Part shown: one piece after another, positions 36,876-44,868 of the stretch
Layout: each line of letters begins with the position of its first letter
How positions within the stretch are numbered: the first letter of the stretch is position 1
Assembly (NCBI GenBank): GCA_963806495.1
Contig: CAWDYA010000003.1
Location: 1 to 64,000 of the forward strand
Direction: 5' to 3'
Length of the DNA stretch: 64,000 nucleotides
Source of the DNA: CAWDYA01 sp963806495
Lineage (GTDB): Bacteria > Acidobacteriota > Polarisedimenticolia > JACPZX01 > DASXTC01
Position numbers and translations under genes: made by a program
Notes under the pieces: generated by a model
Seen by the model: the letters and a program-made list of their open reading frames with translations, nothing else
The model's database searches: none
Told to the model about the DNA's origin: nothing

Positions 36876-38461
36876 TGCGCCACGGGATCCGAAACGCGAC
36901 ACTCGTGCTGGCCCTCGCCGTCCTGTCGGCCCCTGTCATGGCCCAGACCCCTCCAGCCGCGCCCGAAGCGGCCGGCAGCGGGAGCGCGGACCGCGGCGAC
37001 TCCTATTACGAGTACTGTCTCTCGCGCCAGGCGCTTTACCGTCATGACTTCATGGCCGCGATCGACTACCTGCGCAAGGCGCAGGAGGCGGATCCCGGCT
37101 CGATCGAGCTGACACTCGAGCTGGCACGGCTCCATCTGGACCTCGACCAGCCGGACGAGGCTGCGCGCGTGGCCCGCCGCGCCATCGATCTCGACCCCGA
37201 CGCCGCCGAGCCGCGGCACGTGCTCGCGCAGGCGCTCCTGGTGGTGGCGCAGAGGGAAGGCGCCGGCGACGACGAGTACAAGGAGGCGCTCGATGCGTGG
37301 AGGGCTTTCCTCGACCGCCAGCCGGACGACGCCGAAGGCTGGCTGAACGTCGCCAAGCTGCTGATGGCCCGGGGAGCGCCCGACGAGGCGCTCGAGGCGC
37401 TGCATCGTCATCTGACGCTCGCGCCGACGTCCGACGAGGGGGTGTATCTCACGGCGCAGGTGCTGATGAAGCTCGATAGGTACGACGAGGCGAGGCAGAT
37501 GCTCGAGACGGCGGCACGCAAGGAATCGGCGAGCCCGCAGTTCCTCCTCGCGCTGTCGGACGTGTACGAGCGGCAGGGGGATCTCGAGGACGCGGTGAAG
37601 ACGGCCTCCCGCCTGCTCGACATGCAGGTGGATCCGCTGCGGGTGCATTTCATCCTCGCCCGCCTGAACCAGAAGATGGGCCGGCACGTCGACGCGTTCG
37701 ATCATCTCTCCCGCATGGCAGCCATCATGGACGCCCGCCCCACCGAGTTCAACGATGTCGACCGCGCCGAGATCCAGCTTCGCATGATCCGCGCCCTGAT
37801 CCAGGCCGGCCGCACCGACGATGCGATCCGGTACGCCGACACCGGCGCGCAGCGGTTCCCGGACGACCTGCGGTTCGGCATGCGCAAGGGCGAGGCCCTG
37901 CTGCTGGCCGACCGCGGCCGTGAGGCGGACAAGGTCTTCAAGACGGCCCTGAAGGATCACGCCGACAACAAGGACGTCCGGTCGATGGTCTCCGACGCGT
38001 ATCTGTCCGCCGGAGCCAGCCGTGAGGAGGCGGGCGACGTCACCGGCGCCGAGTCGCATCTGCGCCGGTCGATCGAGCTCAACCCGGAGAACGGCACCGC
38101 CCTGAACTATCTCGGCTACATGCTGGCCGACCGGGGCGAGCGGCTCGACGAAGCGATCGGCTATATCAAGCGTGCGCTGGAACGCGAGCCCGACAACGGC
38201 GCCTATCTCGACAGCCTCGGCTGGGCCTACTTCAAGAAGGGCGATTACAAGCAGTCGGAAGTCGCACTCGAGAGCGCCGTCGAGGCGATGGGAGACGAGG
38301 CGGAGATCCATGCTCACCTCGGAGACCTGTACTTCGCGATCGGCCGCACCGAGGATGCGGTGAAGGCCTGGCAGGCTGCGCTGGATCGGGGGGCCGAGAA
38401 CGCGGATGAGATCCGGGCCCGTCTCGCCGCCGTGCGCAAGGCGGCCGACCCGGCGCCTTGA
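36875..38461 (+). CDS. Exported tetratricopeptide-repeat protein
   Basis: A 528-residue protein with a signal peptide (NATLVLALAVLSAPVMAQ) followed by roughly ten TPR-like helix pairs. Clear repeats include DYLRKAQEADPGSIELTLEL, AVKTASRLLDMQVDP, LGYMLADRGERLDEAI, YLDSLGWAYFKKGDYKQ and LGDLYFAIGRTEDAVKAW. Such proteins are periplasmic or membrane-peripheral scaffolds. Its place between the S41 and LolB-like genes suggests an envelope-assembly or peptidoglycan role, which is inference. The ATG at 36,875 shares its A with the preceding TGA. Confidence 0.85.
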   Translation: MRHGIRNATLVLALAVLSAPVMAQTPPAAPEAAGSGSADRGDSYYEYCLSRQALYRHDFMAAIDYLRKAQEADPGSIELTLELARLHLDLDQPDEAARVARRAIDLDPDAAEPRHVLAQALLVVAQREGAGDDEYKEALDAWRAFLDRQPDDAEGWLNVAKLLMARGAPDEALEALHRHLTLAPTSDEGVYLTAQVLMKLDRYDEARQMLETAARKESASPQFLLALSDVYERQGDLEDAVKTASRLLDMQVDPLRVHFILARLNQKMGRHVDAFDHLSRMAAIMDARPTEFNDVDRAEIQLRMIRALIQAGRTDDAIRYADTGAQRFPDDLRFGMRKGEALLLADRGREADKVFKTALKDHADNKDVRSMVSDAYLSAGASREEAGDVTGAESHLRRSIELNPENGTALNYLGYMLADRGERLDEAIGYIKRALEREPDNGAYLDSLGWAYFKKGDYKQSEVALESAVEAMGDEAEIHAHLGDLYFAIGRTEDAVKAWQAALDRGAENADEIRARLAAVRKAADPAP

Positions 38462-39138
38462 CCCGGCCCCGGCGGTCGTCACCTCCACTTCCTCTTCTCA
38501 TCGTGATATTGTTGGCCGTCCTGCTGGCGCCCGCGGGCTGCGGACCGCGCCGCGTCGTCACCGCCCCGCCGCCGGGCGGAAGCACGGCGATGCGCGCGGC
38601 GGTGAAAGGCAGCCTGCAGATCGGTGCGCGAAAGACCCGCTTCGAGGCGACCCTTGCGTTGAAGACTCCGGGACGGCTTCGTGTGGAGATCTCCGGGCCG
38701 ATCGGCGGGACGCGGGCGTTGCTGACCGCACGGCAGGAGAGAGTGTTGGTGCTGTTTCCCCCGACGCGCGAGTTCATCGACGAGGAGGCAACACCCGCGA
38801 CGTGGCAGGCGGTGATCGGGCTTCCGCTCACGACCGCCGGGCTCATCGATCTGTTCGCGCACGCCGGGTCGAGGGGGAGCCGCCGCATACCGCTTGCCGG
38901 CGAATCGGATGACGGAGCCGGATCGCTCGAGGTCGCGTATGAAGGAGACCGGATCCATGCCACGATGGGCCTCCCGCAGGATGCCGGGTACCGTGCGCTC
39001 GAGTTGCGTGTGATCGAGCTCGAGCGACCGGGCGCGGACGCCATCCCCGAGGATCTTTTCACCCCCGACGTGCCGGTCGGCTGGACCCGTGTGACGCCGC
39101 GCGACGCGACATCGGAAGTACCGACGCTTCTGCCATGA
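38458..39138 (+). CDS. LolB/DUF4292-like outer-membrane lipoprotein
   Basis: A 226-residue protein starting at a TTG (38,458) that overlaps the TPR stop. The N-terminus LPLLIVILLAVLLAPAGCG is a lipoprotein signal with Cys near residue 28. The mature part has the strand pattern of the LolA/LolB fold (GSLQIGARKTRFEATLALKT, GRLRVEISGPIGGTRALLTA, VLVLFPPTREFIDEEA). LolB receives lipoproteins from LolA and inserts them into the outer membrane. The assignment rests on fold resemblance, so a generic LolB-like role is the safest call. It fits the envelope operon; the next gene, ispE, overlaps its stop. Confidence 0.7.
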   Translation: MTRPRRSSPPLPLLIVILLAVLLAPAGCGPRRVVTAPPPGGSTAMRAAVKGSLQIGARKTRFEATLALKTPGRLRVEISGPIGGTRALLTARQERVLVLFPPTREFIDEEATPATWQAVIGLPLTTAGLIDLFAHAGSRGSRRIPLAGESDDGAGSLEVAYEGDRIHATMGLPQDAGYRALELRVIELERPGADAIPEDLFTPDVPVGWTRVTPRDATSEVPTLLP

Positions 39139-40082
39139 CGAGCGTCGCGATCTCCGCCTTCGCCAAGATCAATCTCGGTCTGAGCGTCCTGGCGCGGAAC
39201 GACGACGGCTACCACGACATCCGGACCGTCCTCCAGGCGATCGATCTGCACGACGACCTTCTCCTCGAAAAAGCCGGGAGCACCACCCTGTCCGTCGAGG
39301 GACCGTACCCGGTGCCGGCCGACGACACCAACCTGGCGCTGCGGGCGGCCACGGCGCTGGCGGAGCGATATCCCGGCCACGGCGTCAGAATCTCCCTGCG
39401 CAAGCGGATACCGCCCGGCTCGGGACTCGGGGGAGGGAGCTCGGACGCCGCCGCGGTGCTCGTCGGGCTCGATCGCCTGTGGGGGCTGGAGGTCGACCCC
39501 GGGTTGCTCCAGGCGCTGGCACGCCGTCTGGGCGCCGATGTGCCGTTCTTCCTGTACGGCGGGACCTGCCTGGCCATCGGGCGCGGCGACGAGGTGTTCC
39601 CTATGCCCGATGCCCCGTCCTGGCACGTCATCGTGGCCTGGCCGGGTGTGTCGCTGTCGACGCGGGAGGTATACGAGGGGCTTGGTTTGCCGTTGACAAG
39701 AAGCCGGATCCTCTCTAGTATGAAGGGCTTCATGCCACCCGGAACCGCCGGAGCGGATCCGGGTGACGGTGGGTCGACGTCCGCGACCCCGGCGCGTCGA
39801 GGAAGCGCGCGGGAGGTCGTCAGGCTCGACAACGATCTGGAGAGTACGGCGTTCGGGAAGGTGCCGGGCCTGAAGGAGCTCAAGGAACGGTTGCTCGACT
39901 CCGGTGCCTCCGCCGCATCCCTCAGCGGCAGCGGTTCGGCCGTATTCGGGCTGTATCGTTCGGAGCGTCGTCTGGAGAGTGTGGCCGCGTCGCTCGCGCG
40001 AGGCGGTATGGTGGTTTTTCGGTGCAGGACCCTGACGAGAGATGCCTATCGAGAGAATCTGTTTCAAGGCTCGCGGAAATGA
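39135..40082 (+). CDS. ispE: 4-diphosphocytidyl-2-C-methyl-D-erythritol kinase
   Basis: A GHMP kinase of 315 residues that phosphorylates CDP-methylerythritol in the non-mevalonate isoprenoid pathway. Seen are SAFAKINLGLSVLARNDDGY, the ATP loop PPGSGLGGGSSDAAA, LGADVPFFLYGGTCLAIG, and the C-terminal SLSGSGSAVFGLY. Between the STREVY segment and NDLE there is a low-complexity insertion of about 40 residues (GADPGDGGSTSATPARRG). The DNA of this insertion carries a near-perfect promoter (39,693-39,721). The start overlaps the lipoprotein stop. Confidence 0.95.
   Translation: MTSVAISAFAKINLGLSVLARNDDGYHDIRTVLQAIDLHDDLLLEKAGSTTLSVEGPYPVPADDTNLALRAATALAERYPGHGVRISLRKRIPPGSGLGGGSSDAAAVLVGLDRLWGLEVDPGLLQALARRLGADVPFFLYGGTCLAIGRGDEVFPMPDAPSWHVIVAWPGVSLSTREVYEGLGLPLTRSRILSSMKGFMPPGTAGADPGDGGSTSATPARRGSAREVVRLDNDLESTAFGKVPGLKELKERLLDSGASAASLSGSGSAVFGLYRSERRLESVAASLARGGMVVFRCRTLTRDAYRENLFQGSRK
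39693..39721 (+). promoter_or_regulatory. Consensus promoter inside ispE, facing spoVG
   Basis: TTGACA (39,693-39,698), exactly 17 bases, TAGTAT (39,716-39,721). The patch CTCTCTAGTATG is conspicuously A/T-richer than the surrounding code and sits in a non-conserved insertion of IspE, so both functions may have been accommodated. It would drive spoVG, tRNA-Gln and the prs-rplY-pth genes independently of the envelope operon. Confidence 0.55.
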
Positions 40083-40151
40083 CGTGCAGCGCACTCGGTG
40101 AACCGCCCGCACTGACGGGCGCAAGCGACCCTGGATGGAGGAGCGCCGACC

Positions 40152-40484
40152 ATGGAAGTCACCGACGTCAGAGTGTTTCCGGTGCAGGAGGAGAAGCTCA
40201 AGGCATTTGTTTCCGTCATCTTCGATGACTGCTTCGTGGTCAGCGACATCAAGATCATCAACGGGAACAGCGGGCTTTTCATCTCGATGCCGAGCAAGAA
40301 GCGGAAGAACGGGACCTTCAGGGACATCGCGCACCCGCTGAACAACGAGACGAGGAGGATGATCGAGGACAGAATCCTCGCGAAGTACAATGAGGCTCTG
40401 GCGGCTCCGGGGGACCTGCTGAACCAGAGCGCCGAGGAGCATCTGCGGACCTCGGAATCGACATCGGACATTTTTTCGATCTGA
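40152..40484 (+). CDS. spoVG: SpoVG family RNA/DNA-binding regulator
   Basis: A 110-residue protein matching SpoVG throughout: MEVTDVRVFPVQEEKLKAF, VVSDIKIINGNSGLFISMPS, KKRKNGTFRDIAHPLNNETR. Family members bind nucleic acids and adjust expression of septation, capsule or virulence genes; the role outside Firmicutes and spirochaetes is largely unknown. The last about 25 residues are acidic and variable. ATGGAGGAG lies about 12 bases before the start. Upstream, CGCCCG-CACTGA-CGGGCG can form a small hairpin. It lies between ispE and tRNA-Gln. Confidence 0.95.
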   Translation: MEVTDVRVFPVQEEKLKAFVSVIFDDCFVVSDIKIINGNSGLFISMPSKKRKNGTFRDIAHPLNNETRRMIEDRILAKYNEALAAPGDLLNQSAEEHLRTSESTSDIFSI

Positions 40485-40521
40485 CGCTGAGCCGACTCCG
40501 GGTCGCCCGACGCGGTCCTGT

Positions 40522-40596
40522 TGGGGCGTCGTCAAGTGGTAAGACACTGGATTTTGGTTCCAGCATTCGGAGGTTCGAATCCTCCCGCCCCAGCCA
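40522..40596 (+). tRNA. tRNA-Gln (anticodon TTG)
   Basis: Acceptor TGGGGCG (40,522-40,528) pairs with CGCCCCA (40,586-40,592). The anticodon arm CTGGA-TTTTGGT-TCCAG gives TTG, and the T arm contains GGTTCGAATCC. CCA is encoded at 40,594-40,596. It lies 37 bases after spoVG and 43 before prs, a conserved arrangement in several phyla. Confidence 0.96.
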
Positions 40597-40639
40597 CCGT
40601 TCGGCCCGAGCGCGTGCCGGCAGGGAGAGCTGAAAGGCC

Positions 40640-41590
40640 ATGAAGCCCCAGGATCGCGACATCAAGATCTTTTCCGGCAGCGCCAACAGGGCCCTCGCGA
40701 AGGCGATCTGCAACTGCCTCGATCTGCCCGAAGGGCTGATCACCCTCAAGAAGTTCTCCGACGGCGAGACCTATTGCCAGGTGCTGGAGAACATCCGCGG
40801 GACGGACGTGTTCATCATCCAGCCCACCTGCACGCCGGTGGACGAGCACCTGATGGAGCTGCTGTTGATGATCGACGCCCTGAAGCGCTCGTCGGCTCAG
40901 CGGATCACGGCGGTGATGCCGTATTACGGCTATGCCCGTCAGGACCGCAAAGACAAGCCACGGGTGCCGATCTCCGCAAAGCTGGTGGCCGACCTGATCT
41001 CGGCGGCCGGGGCCGATCGCGTTCTGGCGATGGACCTGCATGCTCCGGCCATCCAGGGCTTCTTCGACATCCCGGTGGATCACCTCTTCGCCGCGCCCGT
41101 ATTCGTCGAGTACTTCGAGAAGATGCGCGTGCCGGACCTGATCATCGTCTCCCCCGACGCCGGCGGCGTCGAGCGCGCCCGGGCGTACGCCAAGCGCCTC
41201 AACGCCAGCCTCGCCATCGTCGACAAGCGGCGCAACGATTCGGGCGTCGCCGAGCTCATGCATCTGATCGGCGAGGTCGAGGGGCGCAACGCGCTGATCG
41301 TCGATGACCTGGTCGACACGGCAACGACCCTGACCGAGACGGTCAAGGCGCTCCACGAGGAAGGGGCCAGGGAGATCTACGCCTGTTTTACCCACGGCGT
41401 CCTGTCGGGCGGGGCGGTGGACAAGCTTGCGGCATCGAAGCTCGCGAAGACGGTCGTCACGGACACCATCCCCATCGACGTGGAGGTCGCCTCGCGTGCC
41501 AGGATCGAAGTGCTCTCGGTGGCGGATCTGCTCGCCGAAGCCATCTTCCGGATCCACAACAACTCATCGGTCAGCAGTCTATTCATCTAG
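40640..41590 (+). CDS. prs: Ribose-phosphate pyrophosphokinase (PRPP synthase)
   Basis: A 316-residue class I enzyme that makes PRPP from ribose 5-phosphate and ATP, feeding nucleotide, His and Trp synthesis. Diagnostic segments are IKIFSGSANRALAKAI, FSDGETYCQVLENIRG, MPYYGYARQDRKDKPR, MDLHAPAIQGFFDIPVDHL, IVSPDAGGVERA and the PRPP loop ALIVDDLVDTATTL. The ATG follows GGGAGAGC. It is followed by rplY with an 18-base gap. Confidence 0.97.
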   Translation: MKPQDRDIKIFSGSANRALAKAICNCLDLPEGLITLKKFSDGETYCQVLENIRGTDVFIIQPTCTPVDEHLMELLLMIDALKRSSAQRITAVMPYYGYARQDRKDKPRVPISAKLVADLISAAGADRVLAMDLHAPAIQGFFDIPVDHLFAAPVFVEYFEKMRVPDLIIVSPDAGGVERARAYAKRLNASLAIVDKRRNDSGVAELMHLIGEVEGRNALIVDDLVDTATTLTETVKALHEEGAREIYACFTHGVLSGGAVDKLAASKLAKTVVTDTIPIDVEVASRARIEVLSVADLLAEAIFRIHNNSSVSSLFI

Positions 41591-41608
41591 ACACTTCGGA
41601 GTCAGGCC

Positions 41609-42331
41609 GTGCAGAAGAACATGATCATCGAGGCGGAAAAGAGGGAAGGCCGGGGCAAGAACAACTCGCGTCGCGCGCGCAGGGACGGACGGATCCCCGC
41701 GGTCCTTTATGGCGGCGGCACGGACACCATGCCGCTTCTCGTGGACCCGAAGGCGGTGGAGGCGGTCCTGCATTCCGGGTCGGGCGAGAACACGCTGTTC
41801 ACCATGAAGGTGGCGTCCGAGGGAGAGCTGCAGGGGAAGTTCATGATCAAGGATCACCAGGTGGATCCGGTCAGCGATCGGCTGCTTCACGCCGACTTCC
41901 TGCGGATCGCGCTGGACAAGACGATCCGCGTCGAGGTCGCCATCCGGACGGTGGGTGTCGCGCGCGGCGTCAAACTGCAGGGCGGCATCCTCGAGCACCC
42001 GATGCGCGAGGTGGAGGTGGAATGCCTCCCGCAGGACATCCCCGAGCATATCGAGGTGGACATCACCGAGCTGGATCTCGGCAAGAGCTACCGGGTCTCC
42101 GATCTGAAGGTGGCCCCGGCCGTGAAGATCCTCACCGATCCGACCATGCCGGTCATCGCCGTGGTCGCGCCGACGGTCGAGAAGGAGCCGGAACCGGCAG
42201 CCGAAGGCGCCGTGCCCGCCGAGGCACCCGCCGAGCCCGAGCTCATCAAGAAGGGCAAGGCGGAGTCGGCCGAGGAGGGCGGTGCCGCCCCGGAGAAGGA
42301 ACCCAAGGGCGGGAAGGCCGAGAAGAAGTAG
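41609..42331 (+). CDS. rplY: 50S ribosomal protein L25/TL5 (general stress protein CTC form)
   Basis: A 240-residue two-domain L25 that binds 5S rRNA. The N-terminal domain has GRGKNNSRRARRDGRIPAVL and KFMIKDHQVDPVSDRLLHAD; the C-terminal TL5 domain has VGVARGVKLQGGILEHPMRE and LGKSYRVSDL. A further acidic/Lys-rich tail of about 50 residues (EPAAEGAVPAEAPAEP then KGGKAEKK) is typical of the CTC form. It starts at a GTG; pth begins at the base after its stop. Confidence 0.95.
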   Translation: MQKNMIIEAEKREGRGKNNSRRARRDGRIPAVLYGGGTDTMPLLVDPKAVEAVLHSGSGENTLFTMKVASEGELQGKFMIKDHQVDPVSDRLLHADFLRIALDKTIRVEVAIRTVGVARGVKLQGGILEHPMREVEVECLPQDIPEHIEVDITELDLGKSYRVSDLKVAPAVKILTDPTMPVIAVVAPTVEKEPEPAAEGAVPAEAPAEPELIKKGKAESAEEGGAAPEKEPKGGKAEKK

Positions 42332-42910
42332 GTGTCGTTCAGGCTGGTCGTGGGGCTCGGCAACCCCGGCCCCCGTTACGCGCGAACCCGGCACAATGTC
42401 GGTTTCATGGTGGCCGACGAGCTTCTGGATCGCGGCAGGACGGGAGCCGACCGCATGCAGGACGATGCGCTGATCGCCACGGCGCAGGTGGGCGGCACGG
42501 AGCTGCTCGTGGCGCGCCCGCAGACCCTGATGAATCTGTCGGGGCGGGCGGTGGCGGCCCTGGCGCGTCGGCGTGGGATCGAGACAGGCGAGATCGTGCT
42601 GGTGTATGATGACGCGGATCTCCCACTGGGCGCGATCAGGGTCCGGCCCGGCGGCAGTCCCGGCGGGCACCGTGGTGTCCTGTCGGTAGTCGAGTGGCTC
42701 GGGACACGCGATGTGCCCCGGGTCAGGCTCGGGATCGGCAAGGACGAAGGAGAACTGGCACGGAGGGTGCTGTCGAGGTTCGCGCCCGCCGAGCAGGAGG
42801 CGCTCGATCGCATGATCACGGGCGCCGCCGATGCCGTGGAGGATACGGTCAGAGAAGGTGTTCTGTTCGCGATGAACCGTTACAACAGGCGGCAACCCGC
42901 CGCCGACTGA
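42332..42910 (+). CDS. pth: Peptidyl-tRNA hydrolase
   Basis: A 192-residue esterase that recycles peptidyl-tRNA dropped from ribosomes. It begins at a GTG directly after the rplY stop. Motifs: VVGLGNPGPRYARTRHNVGF with the catalytic His, LVARPQTLMNLSGRAV, VYDDADLPLGAIRVRPGGS and GGHRGVLSVVEWL, then VRLGIGKDEG. Normal length. Confidence 0.96.
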   Translation: MSFRLVVGLGNPGPRYARTRHNVGFMVADELLDRGRTGADRMQDDALIATAQVGGTELLVARPQTLMNLSGRAVAALARRRGIETGEIVLVYDDADLPLGAIRVRPGGSPGGHRGVLSVVEWLGTRDVPRVRLGIGKDEGELARRVLSRFAPAEQEALDRMITGAADAVEDTVREGVLFAMNRYNRRQPAAD

Positions 42911-42976
42911 CTCCTTGCCCTCGCCGGAGCGCCAGCTCACGGCAGGGCCGTCAGGCACAAGAGGCCACGAGGAGAC

Positions 42977-43486
42977 ATGATGCAGAAGTACGAGACGTTG
43001 TACGTCCTCCAGCCGAACCTGTCCGATGAACAGGTGGAGGCGCTGATCCAGACCTTCGAGGCGATCATCCCCGAGAACAAGGGGACCCTCATCAAGACCG
43101 ACAAATGGGGAAAGAAGAAGCTCGCCTACCGTGTGGGCCGGCACTGGGAGGGCTACTATGTCCTCTACGAGTACGAGGGAGAAGGGGCGACCCAGCGCGA
43201 GCTCGAGCGTCGGATGAAGATCCACGATGACGTCCTGCGGCACCTGACCACCCGGGTCGACCCGCGGATGGCCGCCGAGCTCGAGCGCAAGGCCGAGCGC
43301 GACAAGCAGATGGAAGGGCGTCGCGGGGACGGCGGCTGGGGCGACAGGGACAGGGACAGGGATCGCGACCGGGACCGCGAGCACCGCGGCCGGGATCGGG
43401 ACCGCGACGACAGGGACGACGAGGGCCGGGGCGGCCGCGGGGCATCGCGGCCACGGCGCCGTGACGAGAACGAGGAGAGCAACTGA
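42977..43486 (+). CDS. rpsF: 30S ribosomal protein S6 with Arg/Asp-repeat tail
   Basis: The first about 105 residues are a standard S6 ferredoxin-like fold (KYETLYVLQPNLSDEQVEAL, KWGKKKLAYRVGRHWEGYYV, DDVLRHLTTRVDPRM). The rest, about 60 residues, is an unusual low-complexity extension of alternating Arg and Asp with Gly (WGDRDRDRDRDRDREHRG and further), encoded by imperfect GACAGG/GACCGG hexamer repeats at 43,340-43,420. S6 pairs with S18 on the small subunit, and rpsR starts at the last base of this gene. Preceded by GAGGAG. Part of the rpsF-rpsR-rplI operon. Confidence 0.95.
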   Translation: MMQKYETLYVLQPNLSDEQVEALIQTFEAIIPENKGTLIKTDKWGKKKLAYRVGRHWEGYYVLYEYEGEGATQRELERRMKIHDDVLRHLTTRVDPRMAAELERKAERDKQMEGRRGDGGWGDRDRDRDRDRDREHRGRDRDRDDRDDEGRGGRGASRPRRRDENEESN

Positions 43487-43764
43487 TGCGCGAAAAACGT
43501 ACCGCTGGTCGCGGCGGCAAGCCCGGGGGCAAGTCATTCAAGAAGAAGCACCTCTTCCGCCGGCGCAAGTTCTGCAAGTTCTGCGACGAGAAGGTCGAGG
43601 TGATCGATTACAAGGACGTCCGGCTGCTGCAGTCGTTCACCCCGGAGCGCGGCAAGATCCTGCCCCGCAGGATCTCCGGCACCTGCTCGATGCACCAGCG
43701 CCGGCTGATGCGGGCGATCAAGCGCGCGCGGCACATGGCGCTGCTGCCCTACACCACGGACTGA
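43486..43764 (+). CDS. rpsR: 30S ribosomal protein S18
   Basis: A 92-residue S18 with signature FRRRKFCKFCDEKVEVIDYK and RGKILPRRISGTCSMHQRRL. The two Cys of CKFC plus CSMH form the possible zinc-binding (C+) type, in contrast to zinc-independent paralogues. The ATG overlaps the final base of the rpsF stop. It binds S6 and 16S rRNA in the small subunit platform. Confidence 0.97.
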   Translation: MREKRTAGRGGKPGGKSFKKKHLFRRRKFCKFCDEKVEVIDYKDVRLLQSFTPERGKILPRRISGTCSMHQRRLMRAIKRARHMALLPYTTD

Positions 43765-43784
43765 GCGAACAGGAGCGGCGGCAG

Positions 43785-44237
43785 ATGACCACGATGAGAC
43801 TGATACTGAGGACGGACGTGGATCACCTCGGCCGGAGGGGCGAGGTGGTCAAGGTGACCCCCGGATACGGAAGAAACTTCCTCCTGCCCAAGGGTCTTGC
43901 CTACGAGTTCAACGATGCCAACCTGAAGAGGGTGGAGAAGGAGCGCAAGCTGCTCGAGGTCCGCCTCGTCAAGGAACGGCAGGAGGCGGAGGAATACGCG
44001 AAGCGGATCGGCGCGGCCTCCTGCACCATCGTCAAGAAGGTGGGCGAGAGCGACACCCTCTACGGCTCCGTCACGACGGCGGAGATCGCCGAGGCGCTCG
44101 AGAAGGAGGGCTTCTCGGTCGACAAGCGGAAGATCCTGCTCGACGAGCCGATCAAGGCACTCGGCATCTACACGGTGCCGATCCGGATTCATCCCGATGT
44201 CACCGCGGAGCTGAAGGTCTGGGTCGTGAAGGAATAA
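43785..44237 (+). CDS. rplI: 50S ribosomal protein L9
   Basis: A 150-residue L9. The N-terminal domain MRLILRTDVDHLGRRGEVVK, VTPGYGRNFLLPKGLAYE is followed by the long connecting helix (LKRVEKERKLLEVRLVKERQ) and the C-terminal domain with LYGSVTTAEIAEALEKEGF and KALGIYTVPIRIHPDV. Both MTTMRL and internal MRL starts are possible; GGAGCGGCGGC upstream favours the first. Third gene of the S6-S18-L9 operon. Confidence 0.97.
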   Translation: MTTMRLILRTDVDHLGRRGEVVKVTPGYGRNFLLPKGLAYEFNDANLKRVEKERKLLEVRLVKERQEAEEYAKRIGAASCTIVKKVGESDTLYGSVTTAEIAEALEKEGFSVDKRKILLDEPIKALGIYTVPIRIHPDVTAELKVWVVKE

Positions 44238-44248
44238 CCGAGGAGACG

Positions 44249-44689
44249 ATGGCGGATTCCCGGAGAGTGGCTCTCGCCTGCGTGCTCGCCTGGCTGGTTC
44301 CGGGCGCCGGGCATTTCGTCCTCGGCAAGAGAGGCAAGGCGGGCGTCTTCCTCGCCATCGTGCTGGTGACCTTCCTCTCCGGCATCGCGCTCGACGGGCG
44401 GGTCTACCTGGCCAGCCGGGATCAGCCGCTATCGTACCTCGCCACCTTCGCCAACGTCGCTCTCGGGCCGCTGGATCTGATCGGGCGCGAAGCGTCCTAC
44501 GCCCGGATCATCTACTTCACGCCGCCGGAGAGCGACCGGGCGGCCTATCAGGACATCCTCGACAGGACACGTCGCAAGATCCTGTCCGTCACCAATGAAT
44601 ACGGGACGACCTTCGTGCTGACCGCGGGGCTGATGAACATCCTGCTGATCCTCGATGTGTTCGATCTCGGCATCGGCAGGAAGCAGTGA
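44249..44689 (+). CDS. Small membrane protein, DUF6677-like
   Basis: A 146-residue protein with two or three hydrophobic segments: VALACVLAWLVPGAGHFVLG, AGVFLAIVLVTFLSGIAL and a C-terminal VLTAGLMNILLILDVF. The first resembles the TM2-type GxGHF membrane hairpin motif. I associate this architecture with DUF6677 proteins, common behind rplI in Acidobacteriota-like genomes, but that is recollection. The internal hydrophilic part (YFTPPESDRAAYQDILDRTR) is probably extracytoplasmic. Function unknown. Starts 12 bases after rplI and overlaps the next small gene. Confidence 0.6.
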   Translation: MADSRRVALACVLAWLVPGAGHFVLGKRGKAGVFLAIVLVTFLSGIALDGRVYLASRDQPLSYLATFANVALGPLDLIGREASYARIIYFTPPESDRAAYQDILDRTRRKILSVTNEYGTTFVLTAGLMNILLILDVFDLGIGRKQ

Positions 44690-44868
44690 TGCAGAGCCAC
44701 TTCCTGATCATGACTTTCTTCTCGGTGCTCGTGGGGGCGTTCTTCGGCACGCTCACCCGGGACACGACGCGGGAGGCGGTCAAGGCGGGAGCGCTCCTCG
44801 CGGTGACCATGGTCGGCGTTTCGCTGATCATCGCCTACATCATGTACCTGCTGCCGCTGGGCGGATGA
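44686..44868 (+). CDS. 60-residue two-helix membrane protein
   Basis: Overlaps the previous stop (ATGA-type). Two hydrophobic helices, FLIMTFFSVLVGAFFGTL and AGALLAVTMVGVSLIIAYIM, flank a short charged loop (TRDTTREAVK). No family recognised. Position between two other small membrane genes and tight overlaps support that it is a real gene. Role unknown. Confidence 0.6.
   Translation: MMQSHFLIMTFFSVLVGAFFGTLTRDTTREAVKAGALLAVTMVGVSLIIAYIMYLLPLGG

Noticed and set aside
43338..43420. Short tandem repeats (GACAGG/GACCGG) as CRISPR or minisatellite
   Set aside because: They are in frame in rpsF and encode the Arg-Asp tail; there are no spacer-like unique sequences of CRISPR size.
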